From Nitrospiraceae bacterium (lineage in GTDB: Bacteria; Nitrospirota; Nitrospiria; Nitrospirales; UBA8639), in assembly GCA_020632595.1 (NCBI GenBank), contig JACKFF010000020.1, forward strand, positions 1 through 34,787: a stretch of DNA of 34,787 bases. The letters run 5' to 3'. This document shows positions 1-7,633 of the stretch, one piece after another (position 1 is the stretch's first letter; each line of letters begins with the position of its first letter). The notes under the pieces were generated by a model. That model did not search any database and had not been told where the DNA came from. It was given only the letters and a program-made list of their open reading frames with translations. A program made the position numbers and the translations under genes.

Positions 1-160
1 ACAACGGAAAAATTGACCAACGAGACTATCGGAGGTTTGCGGAGGCTCTTCAATTTTTTGCTCCTAGTTCTTCCTCCACCCAATAGTATTTCCGAATAAT
101 TTCTCACAGATTTGAACGCATCATTCTATTCCCTGGGGATGATTTGCCGGTTCGAGTTTT

Positions 161-346
161 GCCGGGTTTCGGCCCGGCAGCCGAGCTACTTTTGGTCGGG
201 CAAAAGTAGCCCAAACCCGTGACGCCCTCCCTGGCAAAATCGGAGAGGGCGGACGCGAACTTGGGGAGGGCAGCCCAACTCGCTGCGCTCGAACAGGGGC
301 TGCCGGTGTATGAGAGCGTCCGCCCAAGGGCCAGGGAGCAGGCGTC
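161..346. repeat. Nested palindromic intergenic element
   Basis: Several inverted repeats are stacked here. GCCGGG (161-166) pairs with CCCGGC (173-178). GCTACTTTTG (185-194) pairs perfectly with CAAAAGTAGC (201-210) across a 6-base loop. A second, longer structure is nested: GACGCC-CCCTGGC (221-235) with GCCAGGG-GGCGTC (330-346), inside it GGGCGGACGC (247-256) with GCGTCCGCCC (316-325), and inside that GGCAGCCC (269-276) with GGGCTGCC (297-304). The left half resembles, from memory, a GC-rich intergenic repeat common in other bacterial genomes. The reading frames across it look like by-products of the repeat. It lies downstream of the M48 protease gene and could also end its transcript. The pairing is read directly; the element's family is inferred. 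Confidence 0.6.
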
Positions 347-401
347 GGAGGAGGAAAAGCGGCGAGTCGTTAGGATTGTGAATATTTTCGATAGATAATT
401 T

Positions 402-1277
402 TCATGAAGACTGGCTGGTTGTGCTGCAGTGCTTTTCGCGGAGGGCGAGGGCTTCGGGAATCCATTCTTGAAATTGTTTGATGCGGGTCCCGTGGCTGGG
501 GTGGGTGGACACGAATTCGGCTGGCTGTTTGCCTTTGCTGACCTTTCCCATGCGCTCCCAGAGTCTTGGCGCTTCCGTGGGATCGAAACAGGCCCGGGCG
601 ACAAACAGCAGACCCAGGTAATCGGCTTCCGACTCGTGGTCGCGGGAAAAGGGGAGGAGCACGCCATATTGAGCGCCGACTCCTAATGCCCCCATGACCA
701 TTCTCTGTGTGTCGTAATCCATATCGCCGACGGCCACCGTGGCCGCTATGGTCCCCATCTGGACTAATTTTTGATGCGCCATGCGCTCGGCACCATGCCG
801 CGCGATGGCATGGGCGATTTCATGGCCCATGACGACGGCTAATCCACTCTGGTTTTCGGCCACCGGAATGAGCCCGGTATATACGGCTGTTTTTCCACCC
901 GGTAATGCAAACGCATTGGCCTGTTGAGAGTCAATGACATTAAATTCCCATTCGAATCCGGGATCGACATCGGCTGCCGCGGTTGCCAGACGGCGGCCGA
1001 TGGTTCGGACCAGATCTACGACCTGTCCTTCCGGAATGACCCGGGATTGGCTGAGAATTTCTTGGTAGGACTGAAGTCCCAAGGCCATTTCCTGCTCATG
1101 GGTCATGTCCACCAATTGCGATCGGCCGGTTAACGGCACGGTTTCCTGGTTTGAGACGTAAAAATACAGTCCGTATATCGCGAATAGGACGAGCGGGATG
1201 AGCCGCATTTTCCAACTCATGCGTGCACGGGGTCGTCCACCTATTCCCCTATTTCTCCCAAATAATCCGAATCGCAT
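402..1277 (-). CDS. M48 family metalloprotease (membrane-anchored)
   Basis: Zinc-dependent peptidase of the M48 (Oma1/BepA/HtpX-like) family, likely acting in envelope protein quality control. The 291-residue product has a basic N-terminus and one hydrophobic segment at about residues 25-41, suggesting an anchor or uncleaved signal. The catalytic HEIAH lies at residues 152-156, the third zinc ligand is probably Glu217 in the ESEAD motif, and the family C-terminal STHPSH..RI motif is at about 257-266. Length and motif order are normal for a stand-alone M48 protease without TPR repeats. The ATG is preceded by a GGAG about 11 bases upstream. It is transcribed divergently from the gene starting at 1453. 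The substrate is unknown. Confidence 0.9.
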   Translation of the reverse strand: MRFGLFGRNRGIGGRPRARMSWKMRLIPLVLFAIYGLYFYVSNQETVPLTGRSQLVDMTHEQEMALGLQSYQEILSQSRVIPEGQVVDLVRTIGRRLATAAADVDPGFEWEFNVIDSQQANAFALPGGKTAVYTGLIPVAENQSGLAVVMGHEIAHAIARHGAERMAHQKLVQMGTIAATVAVGDMDYDTQRMVMGALGVGAQYGVLLPFSRDHESEADYLGLLFVARACFDPTEAPRLWERMGKVSKGKQPAEFVSTHPSHGTRIKQFQEWIPEALALREKHCSTTSQSS

Positions 1278-1452
1278 CGTCTGGTTTCTCCGAGGGGGTA
1301 ATCAAACGGTATCGCTAATATAATTTTGCGGTAGAATAGATAGGGAGGCTCTGAAAGCTTACTGCAAACCAGCCAAGAGAGGCTAGCGTTGATAATTCAG
1401 AATTCGACATTCGTGTTTTCTGCATGATCGTCACCTGGGAAAGGGAGAGGCG

Positions 1453-2148
1453 ATGAATACTGAGACATCCCAAGTTGTGGTTTCGCGGCGAAAGTTTAAT
1501 GGGAAACAGGTTATTCTTTTTGTCGGACTTGCGGTATTGGCCACGACGTTGGGTCTCGTTTGGTGGATGAACCAGTACGTCTATGCTACACTGTTTCATC
1601 CGACCCGACTGGGTGAGTCGGAACAACAGATTCTGAATGCTAAAATGGTTCACTTGCTTCAGATAGCCGATGCCCCTTCTTCATCCGTGTCTCAACCTTC
1701 CCCGTCCACAACAGATGAGGTTCTTGAACCTGTGCCCTATGGTGAAACAGACGGGAATCGGGAGATTCAATTAACGGAGCGGGAAGTGAATGCCCTGCTT
1801 GCCACCGATTCGTATATGGCCAGACATGTGGCTGTTGATATGGCGGACGACCTCGTCAGTGTCCAACTGGTGGTCCCGATTAATCATGAGATGCCCCTTG
1901 TGGGTGGAAAAATGTTGAAACTCAATTTTGGACTGGAACTCGGTTATGCCAATGGGAAGCCTGTGGTGGCGATGCGGGGTATTAGTCTCGGAGGCATTCC
2001 GCTTCCCAGTGCCTGGTGGGGAGATATTAAAAATACCAATCTGGTGGAGGAATTTGGTGGTTCAGGGGGATTTTGGGATCAATTTTCGAAGGGTATCAAG
2101 GATATGAGAATCCAGGATGGTCAATTGTATGTCATGTTGAAAGAGTAG
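1453..2148 (+). CDS. Single-pass membrane-anchored protein of unknown function
   Basis: No family is recognised. The 231-residue product has a basic N-terminus, one transmembrane helix at about residues 19-38, a Ser/Pro/Thr-rich linker (about 76-90) and a C-terminal soluble domain with alternating hydrophobic residues that looks beta-rich. This suggests an inner-membrane protein with a periplasmic domain. The ATG follows a purine-rich GGGAGAGG ribosome-binding site with good spacing. The 175-base gap to the divergent M48 protease start at 1277 must hold both promoters. A shared envelope role with the protease is only an inference from position. Confidence 0.8.
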   Translation: MNTETSQVVVSRRKFNGKQVILFVGLAVLATTLGLVWWMNQYVYATLFHPTRLGESEQQILNAKMVHLLQIADAPSSSVSQPSPSTTDEVLEPVPYGETDGNREIQLTEREVNALLATDSYMARHVAVDMADDLVSVQLVVPINHEMPLVGGKMLKLNFGLELGYANGKPVVAMRGISLGGIPLPSAWWGDIKNTNLVEEFGGSGGFWDQFSKGIKDMRIQDGQLYVMLKE

Positions 2149-2157
2149 TCTGCCCCG

Positions 2158-2380
2158 TCAGGAGTGCAAGCCTGATCGTTCCTCTGGAATAGCTTTGGTT
2201 TTCAAGTATCTCAGTAACGTGCCCTCTTTCCGACGTTCGTGCCGCTCCAGGTAAAGGGGTTTTTCGAACCGGATGCTGTTCATCTCCGGCTCTTTGAGTT
2301 GCGGTGCTCCCTGCCGGCTTGACGTTCCCGTTATCCGGTTGCTGTGGTGGTTCAGTCTCCCTCGTTGTTTTGTATGCCAT
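2158..2380 (-). pseudogene. Possible frameshifted small gene
   Basis: Two overlapping minus-strand frames look like two halves of one small protein. The first starts at ATG 2380, with AAGG 7 bases upstream, and gives a hydrophilic Pro/Gln-rich beginning (MAYKTTRETEPPQQP...). From about 2283 the neighbouring frame gives a better protein-like stretch (MNSIRFEKPLYLERHERR...) ending at a TGA at 2158. A one-base shift near 2290-2310 would join them into a product of about 74 residues. Alternatively the 41-residue frame from ATG 2283 stands alone, or the uninterrupted first frame (to 2132, overlapping the plus-strand gene end) is used. No function is recognised. Confidence 0.3.
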
Positions 2381-2535
2381 CTTCAATCCTTCGGTGAGTA
2401 ACTCCTTCCTTTCCTGTTAACCTGCCCAGGGTAGTTGACAGCTTCTGGGCTTTCATGTTTTTGGGGATACCATTGGCGAATCTCAAGGCCCTGGAAGGAA
2501 CCGAACCATTGCTCGCTGAATGAGAGAACGGATTT

Positions 2536-3213
2536 TTATTGTTCTGCGGGATTTCCCGGAATTACCAGGCACGTCATAGGCGGGATGGTGGCCCAATACA
2601 AGGCTTGCGCTTCGGCAGGATCAAGTGAGAGCACCAGGTATTGGTGTGAACCGATCCAGGTCCCCATTCTGGCTGTGACCCGTCGTCCCCAGCCGGCTAT
2701 TTGATGCCCCAGGTTTGCCCAAAAGGAGGCGAGGTGAGGCGGTTGGACCAGAATGGTCATGGATTCCAGAAAAGTGAGCTCATAGCGCGTGGGCATGTTG
2801 CTGACGTTTAATGGCGTGATGGGATCTTCAGGCGGAGATTCCTGAGATGAATCTGATGGAGGAGAAACGGGCAGGGGGGAGACCGAGGGGTCTTTCGTCT
2901 GGAGGTGCAGTACGGTTGAGTGGGTGAGAGGGGCTCCGATCCACTCGGAACCGGTCAGAGGAAATGTTCGCAGGGGGATGCCACGGGCTTTGAGTAATAC
3001 GATGTTCTTGTCCGTATCGACGATGAAATAGAGAGATTTGGTTTTTGCCATTTGCAGCTCTTGTTCAACGGGCGGAGAAGAGGTTTTTTGTTGAGCTCCG
3101 CTTTGGGAAGAACAAGCATCTCCCAGGACAAGGATGAAAAGAAGCGTCCACACCAAGTAGGAGCTGGTGGTTTGGAGTGGCCGGTGGAGGAAGCAAGACT
3201 TGAGAGGATTCAA
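2536..3213 (-). CDS. L,D-transpeptidase-like exported protein lacking catalytic residues
   Basis: Last gene of a minus-strand operon. The start is a TTG that overlaps the TGA of the upstream YkuD gene (TTGA), so the two are translationally coupled. The 225-residue product has a hydrophobic segment (about 19-31) followed by a lipobox-like LGDAC with Cys34, so it may be a lipoprotein. Residues 60-85 (SLYFIVDTDKNIVLLKARG) resemble the first strands of the YkuD domain in the upstream gene (LYLVVDTAQNRVSLRKGN), but the HG and (S/T)HGC catalytic segment is absent. A Pro/Ser-rich insert occupies about 107-132. This may be a degenerate L,D-transpeptidase paralogue or an accessory subunit. The relationship is inferred by eye. 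Confidence 0.75.
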   Translation of the reverse strand: MNPLKSCFLHRPLQTTSSYLVWTLLFILVLGDACSSQSGAQQKTSSPPVEQELQMAKTKSLYFIVDTDKNIVLLKARGIPLRTFPLTGSEWIGAPLTHSTVLHLQTKDPSVSPLPVSPPSDSSQESPPEDPITPLNVSNMPTRYELTFLESMTILVQPPHLASFWANLGHQIAGWGRRVTARMGTWIGSHQYLVLSLDPAEAQALYWATIPPMTCLVIPGNPAEQ

Positions 3214-3848
3214 TAGATGATCAGCGTTGTGCCAAGGGGCACGTGGTGAAAGACGTATTCAAGGGGTTCATCTCCGAGTCTGATGCAGCCATGGGTGACG
3301 TTGGTGCCCAGCGTTCGCGTATACAGCGTGCCATGGATGAAATAGCCATTGCCGAAACCAAGGGCATAATCTCCCAGCACGCCCGTTTCAATCCGGTCTT
3401 TGGGTTTGGTCGGAATGGGTTGCCCCTCTTCAATGAAGGCCCAATCGGGTTTGTTCCAGGCCGGATTTTTAATTTTACTGGAAATCGTAAACACCCCACG
3501 CGGAGTATCGAACACCCATCCGTTCCCGGGATTGCGAGGATCTTGCAACCGTGCCCCGCTGCCGGTTGAAGCCACGGCACTGTAGAGAATTCGATTGCCC
3601 TTTCGAAGGGATACCCGATTCTGAGCCGTATCGACCACCAGGTAGAGGCCCCTTGGTGCTGTGGCAAGGAGACCGGGAGCGGAAGGATAAAACGGGATGT
3701 GTTCTTCCTGGGGTTGGATCGTCACCGGGACCACGGTTGGGGTTCGCTTGGGAGCCTGAGGAGGAGAAGCTCCAAGTGCCGTTGTCAGGATGACGAGCAG
3801 GCTTAGCAGAAACGTCTGGCGTGAGGGGGGGATTATCAAGGGTTCCAT
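3210..3848 (-). CDS. L,D-transpeptidase (YkuD domain), exported
   Basis: Periplasmic enzyme predicted to form 3-3 peptidoglycan cross-links or attach proteins to the cell wall. From ATG 3848 the product has 212 residues with a signal peptide (hydrophobic 12-26, cut near the Ala/Ser after residue 25). The YkuD domain runs from about 66 to 212. Catalytic residues are visible: His172 in IHGT, and His186, Cys188 and Arg190 in THGCIRLG. The start was chosen because it sits just after the stop of the upstream gene (TAA at 3852-3850) and puts the signal peptide at the N-terminus. An in-frame ATG at 3905 would add 19 residues and overlap that gene. It overlaps the next gene by 4 bases. Confidence 0.9.
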   Translation of the reverse strand: MEPLIIPPSRQTFLLSLLVILTTALGASPPQAPKRTPTVVPVTIQPQEEHIPFYPSAPGLLATAPRGLYLVVDTAQNRVSLRKGNRILYSAVASTGSGARLQDPRNPGNGWVFDTPRGVFTISSKIKNPAWNKPDWAFIEEGQPIPTKPKDRIETGVLGDYALGFGNGYFIHGTLYTRTLGTNVTHGCIRLGDEPLEYVFHHVPLGTTLIIY

Positions 3849-3849
3849 T

Positions 3850-5061
3850 TTATTCTGTGCCGGCGAGTGAGACGGCAAGCGTACGAGGTTTGTGCCACCG
3901 TTCATTCCGTTCCTGAATATGGACTTCCAGTTGGTGTAAGGACGTCATGACGTCATTGTCCTGGTTCAGTGCCCCTACAATGGTGACAGGCGTTCCGACT
4001 TTTACCCGTCCGAATACGTCATCCATCGCGGAATTTTCCAAGGCAATGCACCCGTTAGTGGTTTCTTCGTTATTGGGATCTTCGCCATGAATTTCAATCA
4101 GGCTGCCGATTGACCGGTTCTGGGGCACCAGGCCATTTGCTTGGGCCTCGTCGAATCGTTGCTGGTGGGCTCTCGTTGGGTAGTCCAAGAGTAACGCTTT
4201 GTAATAGACGGTCCCCGCTCCTTCTTTTTTGTGCATCACGCGAAATTGTCCTTCCGGTGTGGCGCCGTCTCCCTCGTAGAGCTTGTCGGCCAATCCTGAA
4301 AATCCCACCCGTGCCGGATACTCCGCAACGACCCGGCCGTGTTGGTAGACGAGGAGGCGACGGGGGGCCTTGAGGACAATGACGGCTGTGCCGACTGATC
4401 GTTGTATGGTCTGTGTGACCCATTGTTCCCAGAGGGAAATTTGGGCCTTGTTTGTATAGCGGTTCATTTGTGTGACGACATGGACTTCCACGGGGAGAAG
4501 ATGTTCAATCGCCTGCTCTCCGGCCGACCGGGCCTGCGTGTATTGTCCCTGCTCTAATCGCAACACACTTTCTCGAAGCAATCCTTCTGCCTGGGACAGT
4601 GCCAGCATGTCATCTTCCAGGTCGAAATCATGAGAAAGCGCTCGCAACCGTGTGAGCTGCGCCTGTTCAGGCTGAATGAGCTCCTCGACTTCCAGGCGCA
4701 GGGCAGTGATTTTTTGGCGAGAGGCTTCAAGCAGCAGAGAGCCTTCTTGCACCAGTTGTTGATAGGTCTGGTTGAACTGTTCAGCGTCCCCGGTTGTCCA
4801 CCAATGATTAGTCTCTGTCCGCCATCGGGAACGGAGGTCGAGCACGTGTGTATGGAATTGTTGATATCGCTCAGGAAACAGGGTCTCTGCGCCGTTGACC
4901 CACGCCTGTCGGTCCAGGTCTTCAACCAGTGAAGGAAACGTGTCGGGATAGTCAGTCTGTCCCCACCAGGCAAACGTCAACGCTGGAAGCAGGACCAGCA
5001 TGAGCGTTATCATCCAGCGCCGACGCCAGGCCGACTGAAACCTGGTTGGCGGAGTGGTCAT
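3850..5061 (-). CDS. Long L,D-transpeptidase with N-terminal helical domain (copy A)
   Basis: Envelope-bound enzyme of the YkuD/YafK-like L,D-transpeptidase group. The start at 5061 is preferred because GGAG lies 6 bases before it; an in-frame ATG at 5073 would add four residues. Numbering from 5073: a membrane segment at about 20-36, a helical, Gln/Leu/Glu-rich region from about 45 to 225, and the catalytic domain from about 228 to 375. His329 lies in IEIHGE and Cys342 in TTNGCIALEN, so the usual HGC is NGC, with the nucleophile kept. A paralogue at 12686-13918 has the same layout and the same catalytic positions. It follows the lipoprotein gene by 2 bases counted from 5073, so the two are one transcription unit. 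Confidence 0.9.
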   Translation of the reverse strand: MTTPPTRFQSAWRRRWMITLMLVLLPALTFAWWGQTDYPDTFPSLVEDLDRQAWVNGAETLFPERYQQFHTHVLDLRSRWRTETNHWWTTGDAEQFNQTYQQLVQEGSLLLEASRQKITALRLEVEELIQPEQAQLTRLRALSHDFDLEDDMLALSQAEGLLRESVLRLEQGQYTQARSAGEQAIEHLLPVEVHVVTQMNRYTNKAQISLWEQWVTQTIQRSVGTAVIVLKAPRRLLVYQHGRVVAEYPARVGFSGLADKLYEGDGATPEGQFRVMHKKEGAGTVYYKALLLDYPTRAHQQRFDEAQANGLVPQNRSIGSLIEIHGEDPNNEETTNGCIALENSAMDDVFGRVKVGTPVTIVGALNQDNDVMTSLHQLEVHIQERNERWHKPRTLAVSLAGTE

Positions 5062-5075
5062 AGTGTTCTCCATAA

Positions 5076-5741
5076 TCAGATGTGCTGCTTTGCGGCAAGC
5101 CGTTTGACGGAGATAATCTGGGCTTGAATTCGAGTGGCAAAAGATTCTACGGAGTGGGACGTGGTCATCACGTCGATGAAGTGTTCTTGTGCCATAATGG
5201 ATTCGATTTCAGTCAGGAGGGTTTCCGTGTCCTGAAAAGCTTGTAGAAGTTGGTTCAGCTCCCCGTGATCAGGCGTGGGAGCGGAAACGTCTGCCAGGAG
5301 CGCACGAACATCTTGAAGATGCTGTTTGGCAAAGGCAAGAGCCACCTCGGCATTGGCTTTGGATTCCTTTTTATTGGCGATGGCTTCGATTTTAGCCTGC
5401 GTGGCGTTGTTGACGACTTCCGACAGCATGGTGATGACAGGATCATAATTACGAAAAAGCGGCATCCGATCTCCCTGTCGATCCAGTTTTTGTTGTACCT
5501 GTCGCAATGCTGTTTCTGCTGCAGTGAATCTCTCAATGGCGTAATGTTCGGCTTCTGATATTCTCGCGTCTTCAAGAGCTTGAGTGGCGGCGTTCAATTG
5601 GGAAATAGGCGGTTCTGCGCAACCGGTCAAGAGCAGCCAGATCAGGAAAAGCACATGTCTGTCCCAGGGAAATTCAACGGTTCGAGGCCTATGCCCGTTG
5701 AGAGCGTTCCAGCCAGGGTTGATTGGGATTCTTTCAGTCAC
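5076..5741 (-). CDS. DUF4398-type lipoprotein (copy A)
   Basis: Predicted lipoprotein: a hydrophobic stretch (about 30-40) ends in LLLTGC with Cys41, followed by AEPPI. The rest is almost entirely helical, with the Ala-rich pattern ALEDARISEAEHYAIERF typical of DUF4398 near residues 56-73 and coiled-coil-like heptads to the end. The long segment before the hydrophobic stretch is unusual for a lipoprotein signal; the start used is a GTG at 5741, and a later GTG directly before the hydrophobic stretch is an alternative. The product is followed at once by the long L,D-transpeptidase. The paralogous lipoprotein at 13922-14539 has the same partner, so it may present or anchor that enzyme. The biochemical role is unknown. 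Confidence 0.85.
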   Translation of the reverse strand: MTERIPINPGWNALNGHRPRTVEFPWDRHVLFLIWLLLTGCAEPPISQLNAATQALEDARISEAEHYAIERFTAAETALRQVQQKLDRQGDRMPLFRNYDPVITMLSEVVNNATQAKIEAIANKKESKANAEVALAFAKQHLQDVRALLADVSAPTPDHGELNQLLQAFQDTETLLTEIESIMAQEHFIDVMTTSHSVESFATRIQAQIISVKRLAAKQHI

Positions 5742-5788
5742 AATTTTTGAAATATCCTTATTTCTCCGGAAGATCGTTTTTTAGGAGG

Positions 5789-5818
5789 AAGAGGGGCCGA
5801 ACCATTCCGGCCCCTCTT
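5789..5818. terminator. GC-rich hairpin, possible terminator
   Basis: AAGAGGGGCCG (5789-5799) pairs perfectly with CGGCCCCTCTT (5808-5818) across an 8-base loop. It lies between the 38-residue peptide gene and the lipoprotein gene on the minus strand. No strong U-run follows on either strand (TTGTTGTT on plus). It could attenuate read-through between the two genes or stabilise RNA rather than terminate fully. Confidence 0.45.
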
Positions 5819-5911
5819 GTTGTTCGCCCGAATCAAAACCAGAACAGGTGGGGGCCTTTTCCTTGATGGTAAAAGGTCGTGAATTGCAGGTATCGGGTAT
5901 CGTCCGGATAC

Positions 5912-6028
5912 CTATTTGCCCACTGGCTTTTTGGCCGGATTTTGCTGTGGCTTGGCAGGGCTTGGGGCGGCAGTCGGTTTCCCGATAGGCATACCCTTTT
6001 TGGGGTCCTTTGGATTTGATTGGTTCAC
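5912..6028 (-). CDS. 38-residue Pro/Lys-rich peptide
   Basis: A short reading frame with an excellent ribosome-binding site: AAAGGAGGT sits 5 bases before a GTG start at 6028, and the frame ends with TAG at 5912. The product is 38 residues, made mainly of Lys, Pro, Ala, Gln and Gly. It has no hydrophobic segment and is probably disordered and very basic (Lys-Pro patches, C-terminal KKPVGK). It is the first gene after the palindrome at 6187-6218 and precedes the DUF4398/L,D-transpeptidase operon by about 170 bases. Function is not recognised. The perfect ribosome-binding site is the main support. Confidence 0.6.
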   Translation of the reverse strand: MNQSNPKDPKKGMPIGKPTAAPSPAKPQQNPAKKPVGK

Positions 6029-6425
6029 AGTAGCACCTCCTTTAAAGGTTAGGTAAGCCGTCATGGCTTACTACTCTTCGATAGATCAGCAAAGGTAATG
6101 CCAGATTTTGATCTGCTGTGGAGGAGAAATTCCTGCATTTTTTTGAGATAAGGCGGTGAAATTTCTTGGAATAACATGATGCGGAGAGACATCCTGTCCA
6201 AAAAAAGAAATCTTGTCCATTTTTCCTGAAAATTCTGGTTCAGATTTGGAGTGGTTCTGTGAAATATGTTCCGGCGTTTCGATGGAAGTCCGGGAATGAT
6301 TTCCGGCTTAAAAGGAGAGGGTTGAATCCCACCCACTATTCATTTTGCCGGTGCTGGTTGATGTCTTGTAAGCCTGCACGAAGGACTTTTGATTCGTGGA
6401 TGAAACCAAAGGTGCTTTGTGCCTT
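6029..6425. other. Intergenic region upstream of envelope operon A
   Basis: No convincing gene is visible. The region carries the ribosome-binding site of the 38-residue peptide (about 6034-6044) and the RGACA-N3-TGTCY element at 6187-6218. On the minus strand TGGACA at the element and TGTTAT 18 bases further on give a possible sigma-70-like promoter for the operon. Confidence 0.5.
6187..6218 (-). promoter_or_regulatory. RGACA-N3-TGTCY palindrome with upstream half-site (site A)
   Basis: On the minus strand the site reads GGACA-N14-GGACA-N3-TGTCT. The same 32-base arrangement, with the same N14 and N3 spacers and similar T-rich filler, occurs at 14917-14948 upstream of the paralogous operon. 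It lies about 160 bases before the first gene of operon A. It is probably an operator or promoter-proximal binding site; the regulator is unknown. Confidence 0.5.
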
Positions 6426-7205
6426 TTATGGGGATTGGCGTTGTAAATATTGCGCGGCGGCATCCAAGGCCCGGCTCAGCAGTTCAGGCCCGGCCCAAGT
6501 TCGGGTATTCTGGCTCTTATGGACGGTAGCCCAGTCCAGTGCAAAGGGGAGGGGAATCAGACGAACCGGGCCCTGATGACAATCCGTCCAAAGTTTGCTC
6601 AGGACCGTCCCGATTCGAAACGGGGAAGGGATCAGTTGGATGGGGTTTCCTATCAAGTCTTGGCAAAGTTCCGCAGGGGAAGTGACCAGCAATTCCCGGC
6701 AGGCGGATGGCCGATTTTCATAGATTGAGCAGGTTTCATCATCCAGAAATGGACAGGGCATTCGAAGCGCATAATAGGCGCGATTAAGAGGTTCCAATTC
6801 TTCGTCGGTGCCTTGATCCTCTGAAAAAGCCAGTCGTTGCAACCCCTCCTCCAGGCCGGCCTCCCGCAAGGTCTTTTGGGCCGTCTGAAATCGCTCAAGC
6901 AACCGCTCCTTTTTTGGAGATGGGAGGGCTTCAACAACCGACAGGAGCGCAAGGGCCTCCGGAGGGGCGACGGGAATCATCATGCGACAGCAGGCGGCGC
7001 AGCCTTTTTGGCAGGATATGGTGGCACCGGTTTGAGAGGTGGTGTCGATGGCCAGCTGGTGAGCTTGCTCTCCAAGGGATCGCATGAGGGGGATAATGTC
7101 CGTAATAGGTATGAATCTGGTCGGTACTCCAACCGACGCCGTCAGGTGACCGACAGGTGTTTGAATATCAAGGTTGTAGGATTCGTGAGGTCCGGAGGTT
7201 TTCAT
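6426..7205 (-). CDS. YkgJ family cysteine-cluster protein
   Basis: Soluble 259-residue protein with the cysteine pattern of the YkgJ/Fe-S or zinc-chelating family: Cys65, Cys69, Cys72 and Cys73 in CQKGCAACC, then Cys151, Cys159 and Cys169 in CPFLDDETCSIYENRPSACR, and Cys181. These clusters are thought to bind a metal ion, but no activity is established. There is no signal peptide. The ATG at 7205 has no clear ribosome-binding site. It appears to be a single-gene unit, with gaps of about 400 bases on both sides. Confidence 0.88.
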   Translation of the reverse strand: MKTSGPHESYNLDIQTPVGHLTASVGVPTRFIPITDIIPLMRSLGEQAHQLAIDTTSQTGATISCQKGCAACCRMMIPVAPPEALALLSVVEALPSPKKERLLERFQTAQKTLREAGLEEGLQRLAFSEDQGTDEELEPLNRAYYALRMPCPFLDDETCSIYENRPSACRELLVTSPAELCQDLIGNPIQLIPSPFRIGTVLSKLWTDCHQGPVRLIPLPFALDWATVHKSQNTRTWAGPELLSRALDAAAQYLQRQSP

Positions 7206-7633
7206 GGGAAAATCTTATGCAGGAACAATCAACTAAACAGATTCCGTGAAAAGACCTCATTGCCCGGCCGTGGCTGCACTGGAGGTGAGCCGGAGGTTGC
7301 ATTGTAGAAGAAACCCTATGTGGAGGAAAAGCTGATGGCTTGGGTTCACCTGACATGCAGGGGGAGGGCATGCTTTTCTGCATGACGCCATTCCAAGAGA
7401 ATCATGGGTCCTACAAGATACCCGGGCTTTTTTCTTGAGAGTTTCAATTCCTAAGGAAGAAAGAATTCATGTACAAGTCAGTCTTTCTGCTTCAAATGGG
7501 CAGGGGGATGACACCAGGCATATTTATAGCATAGTCGAGTTGTGGTTAGGGATGAAAATCTCTTTTTTCTTACCCGGTTCTCCCCCTTAAGGCATAACAA
7601 CCGCATCTTGGCAAGGAAAGTCGAGCCAAAACT
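7206..7633. other. Intergenic region with no recognised gene
   Basis: This gap separates the divergent YkgJ gene and amino-acid permease gene and must hold both promoters. Only short frames without convincing composition are present. A weak stem around 7404-7423 followed by a T-run is too short to call as a terminator. Confidence 0.4.

Noticed and set aside
104..667. Long minus-strand frame across the palindromic repeat and the end of the M48 gene
   Set aside because: It is antisense or out of frame to the protease, is Ser/Pro/Arg-rich from GC-rich repeats, and has no ribosome-binding site.
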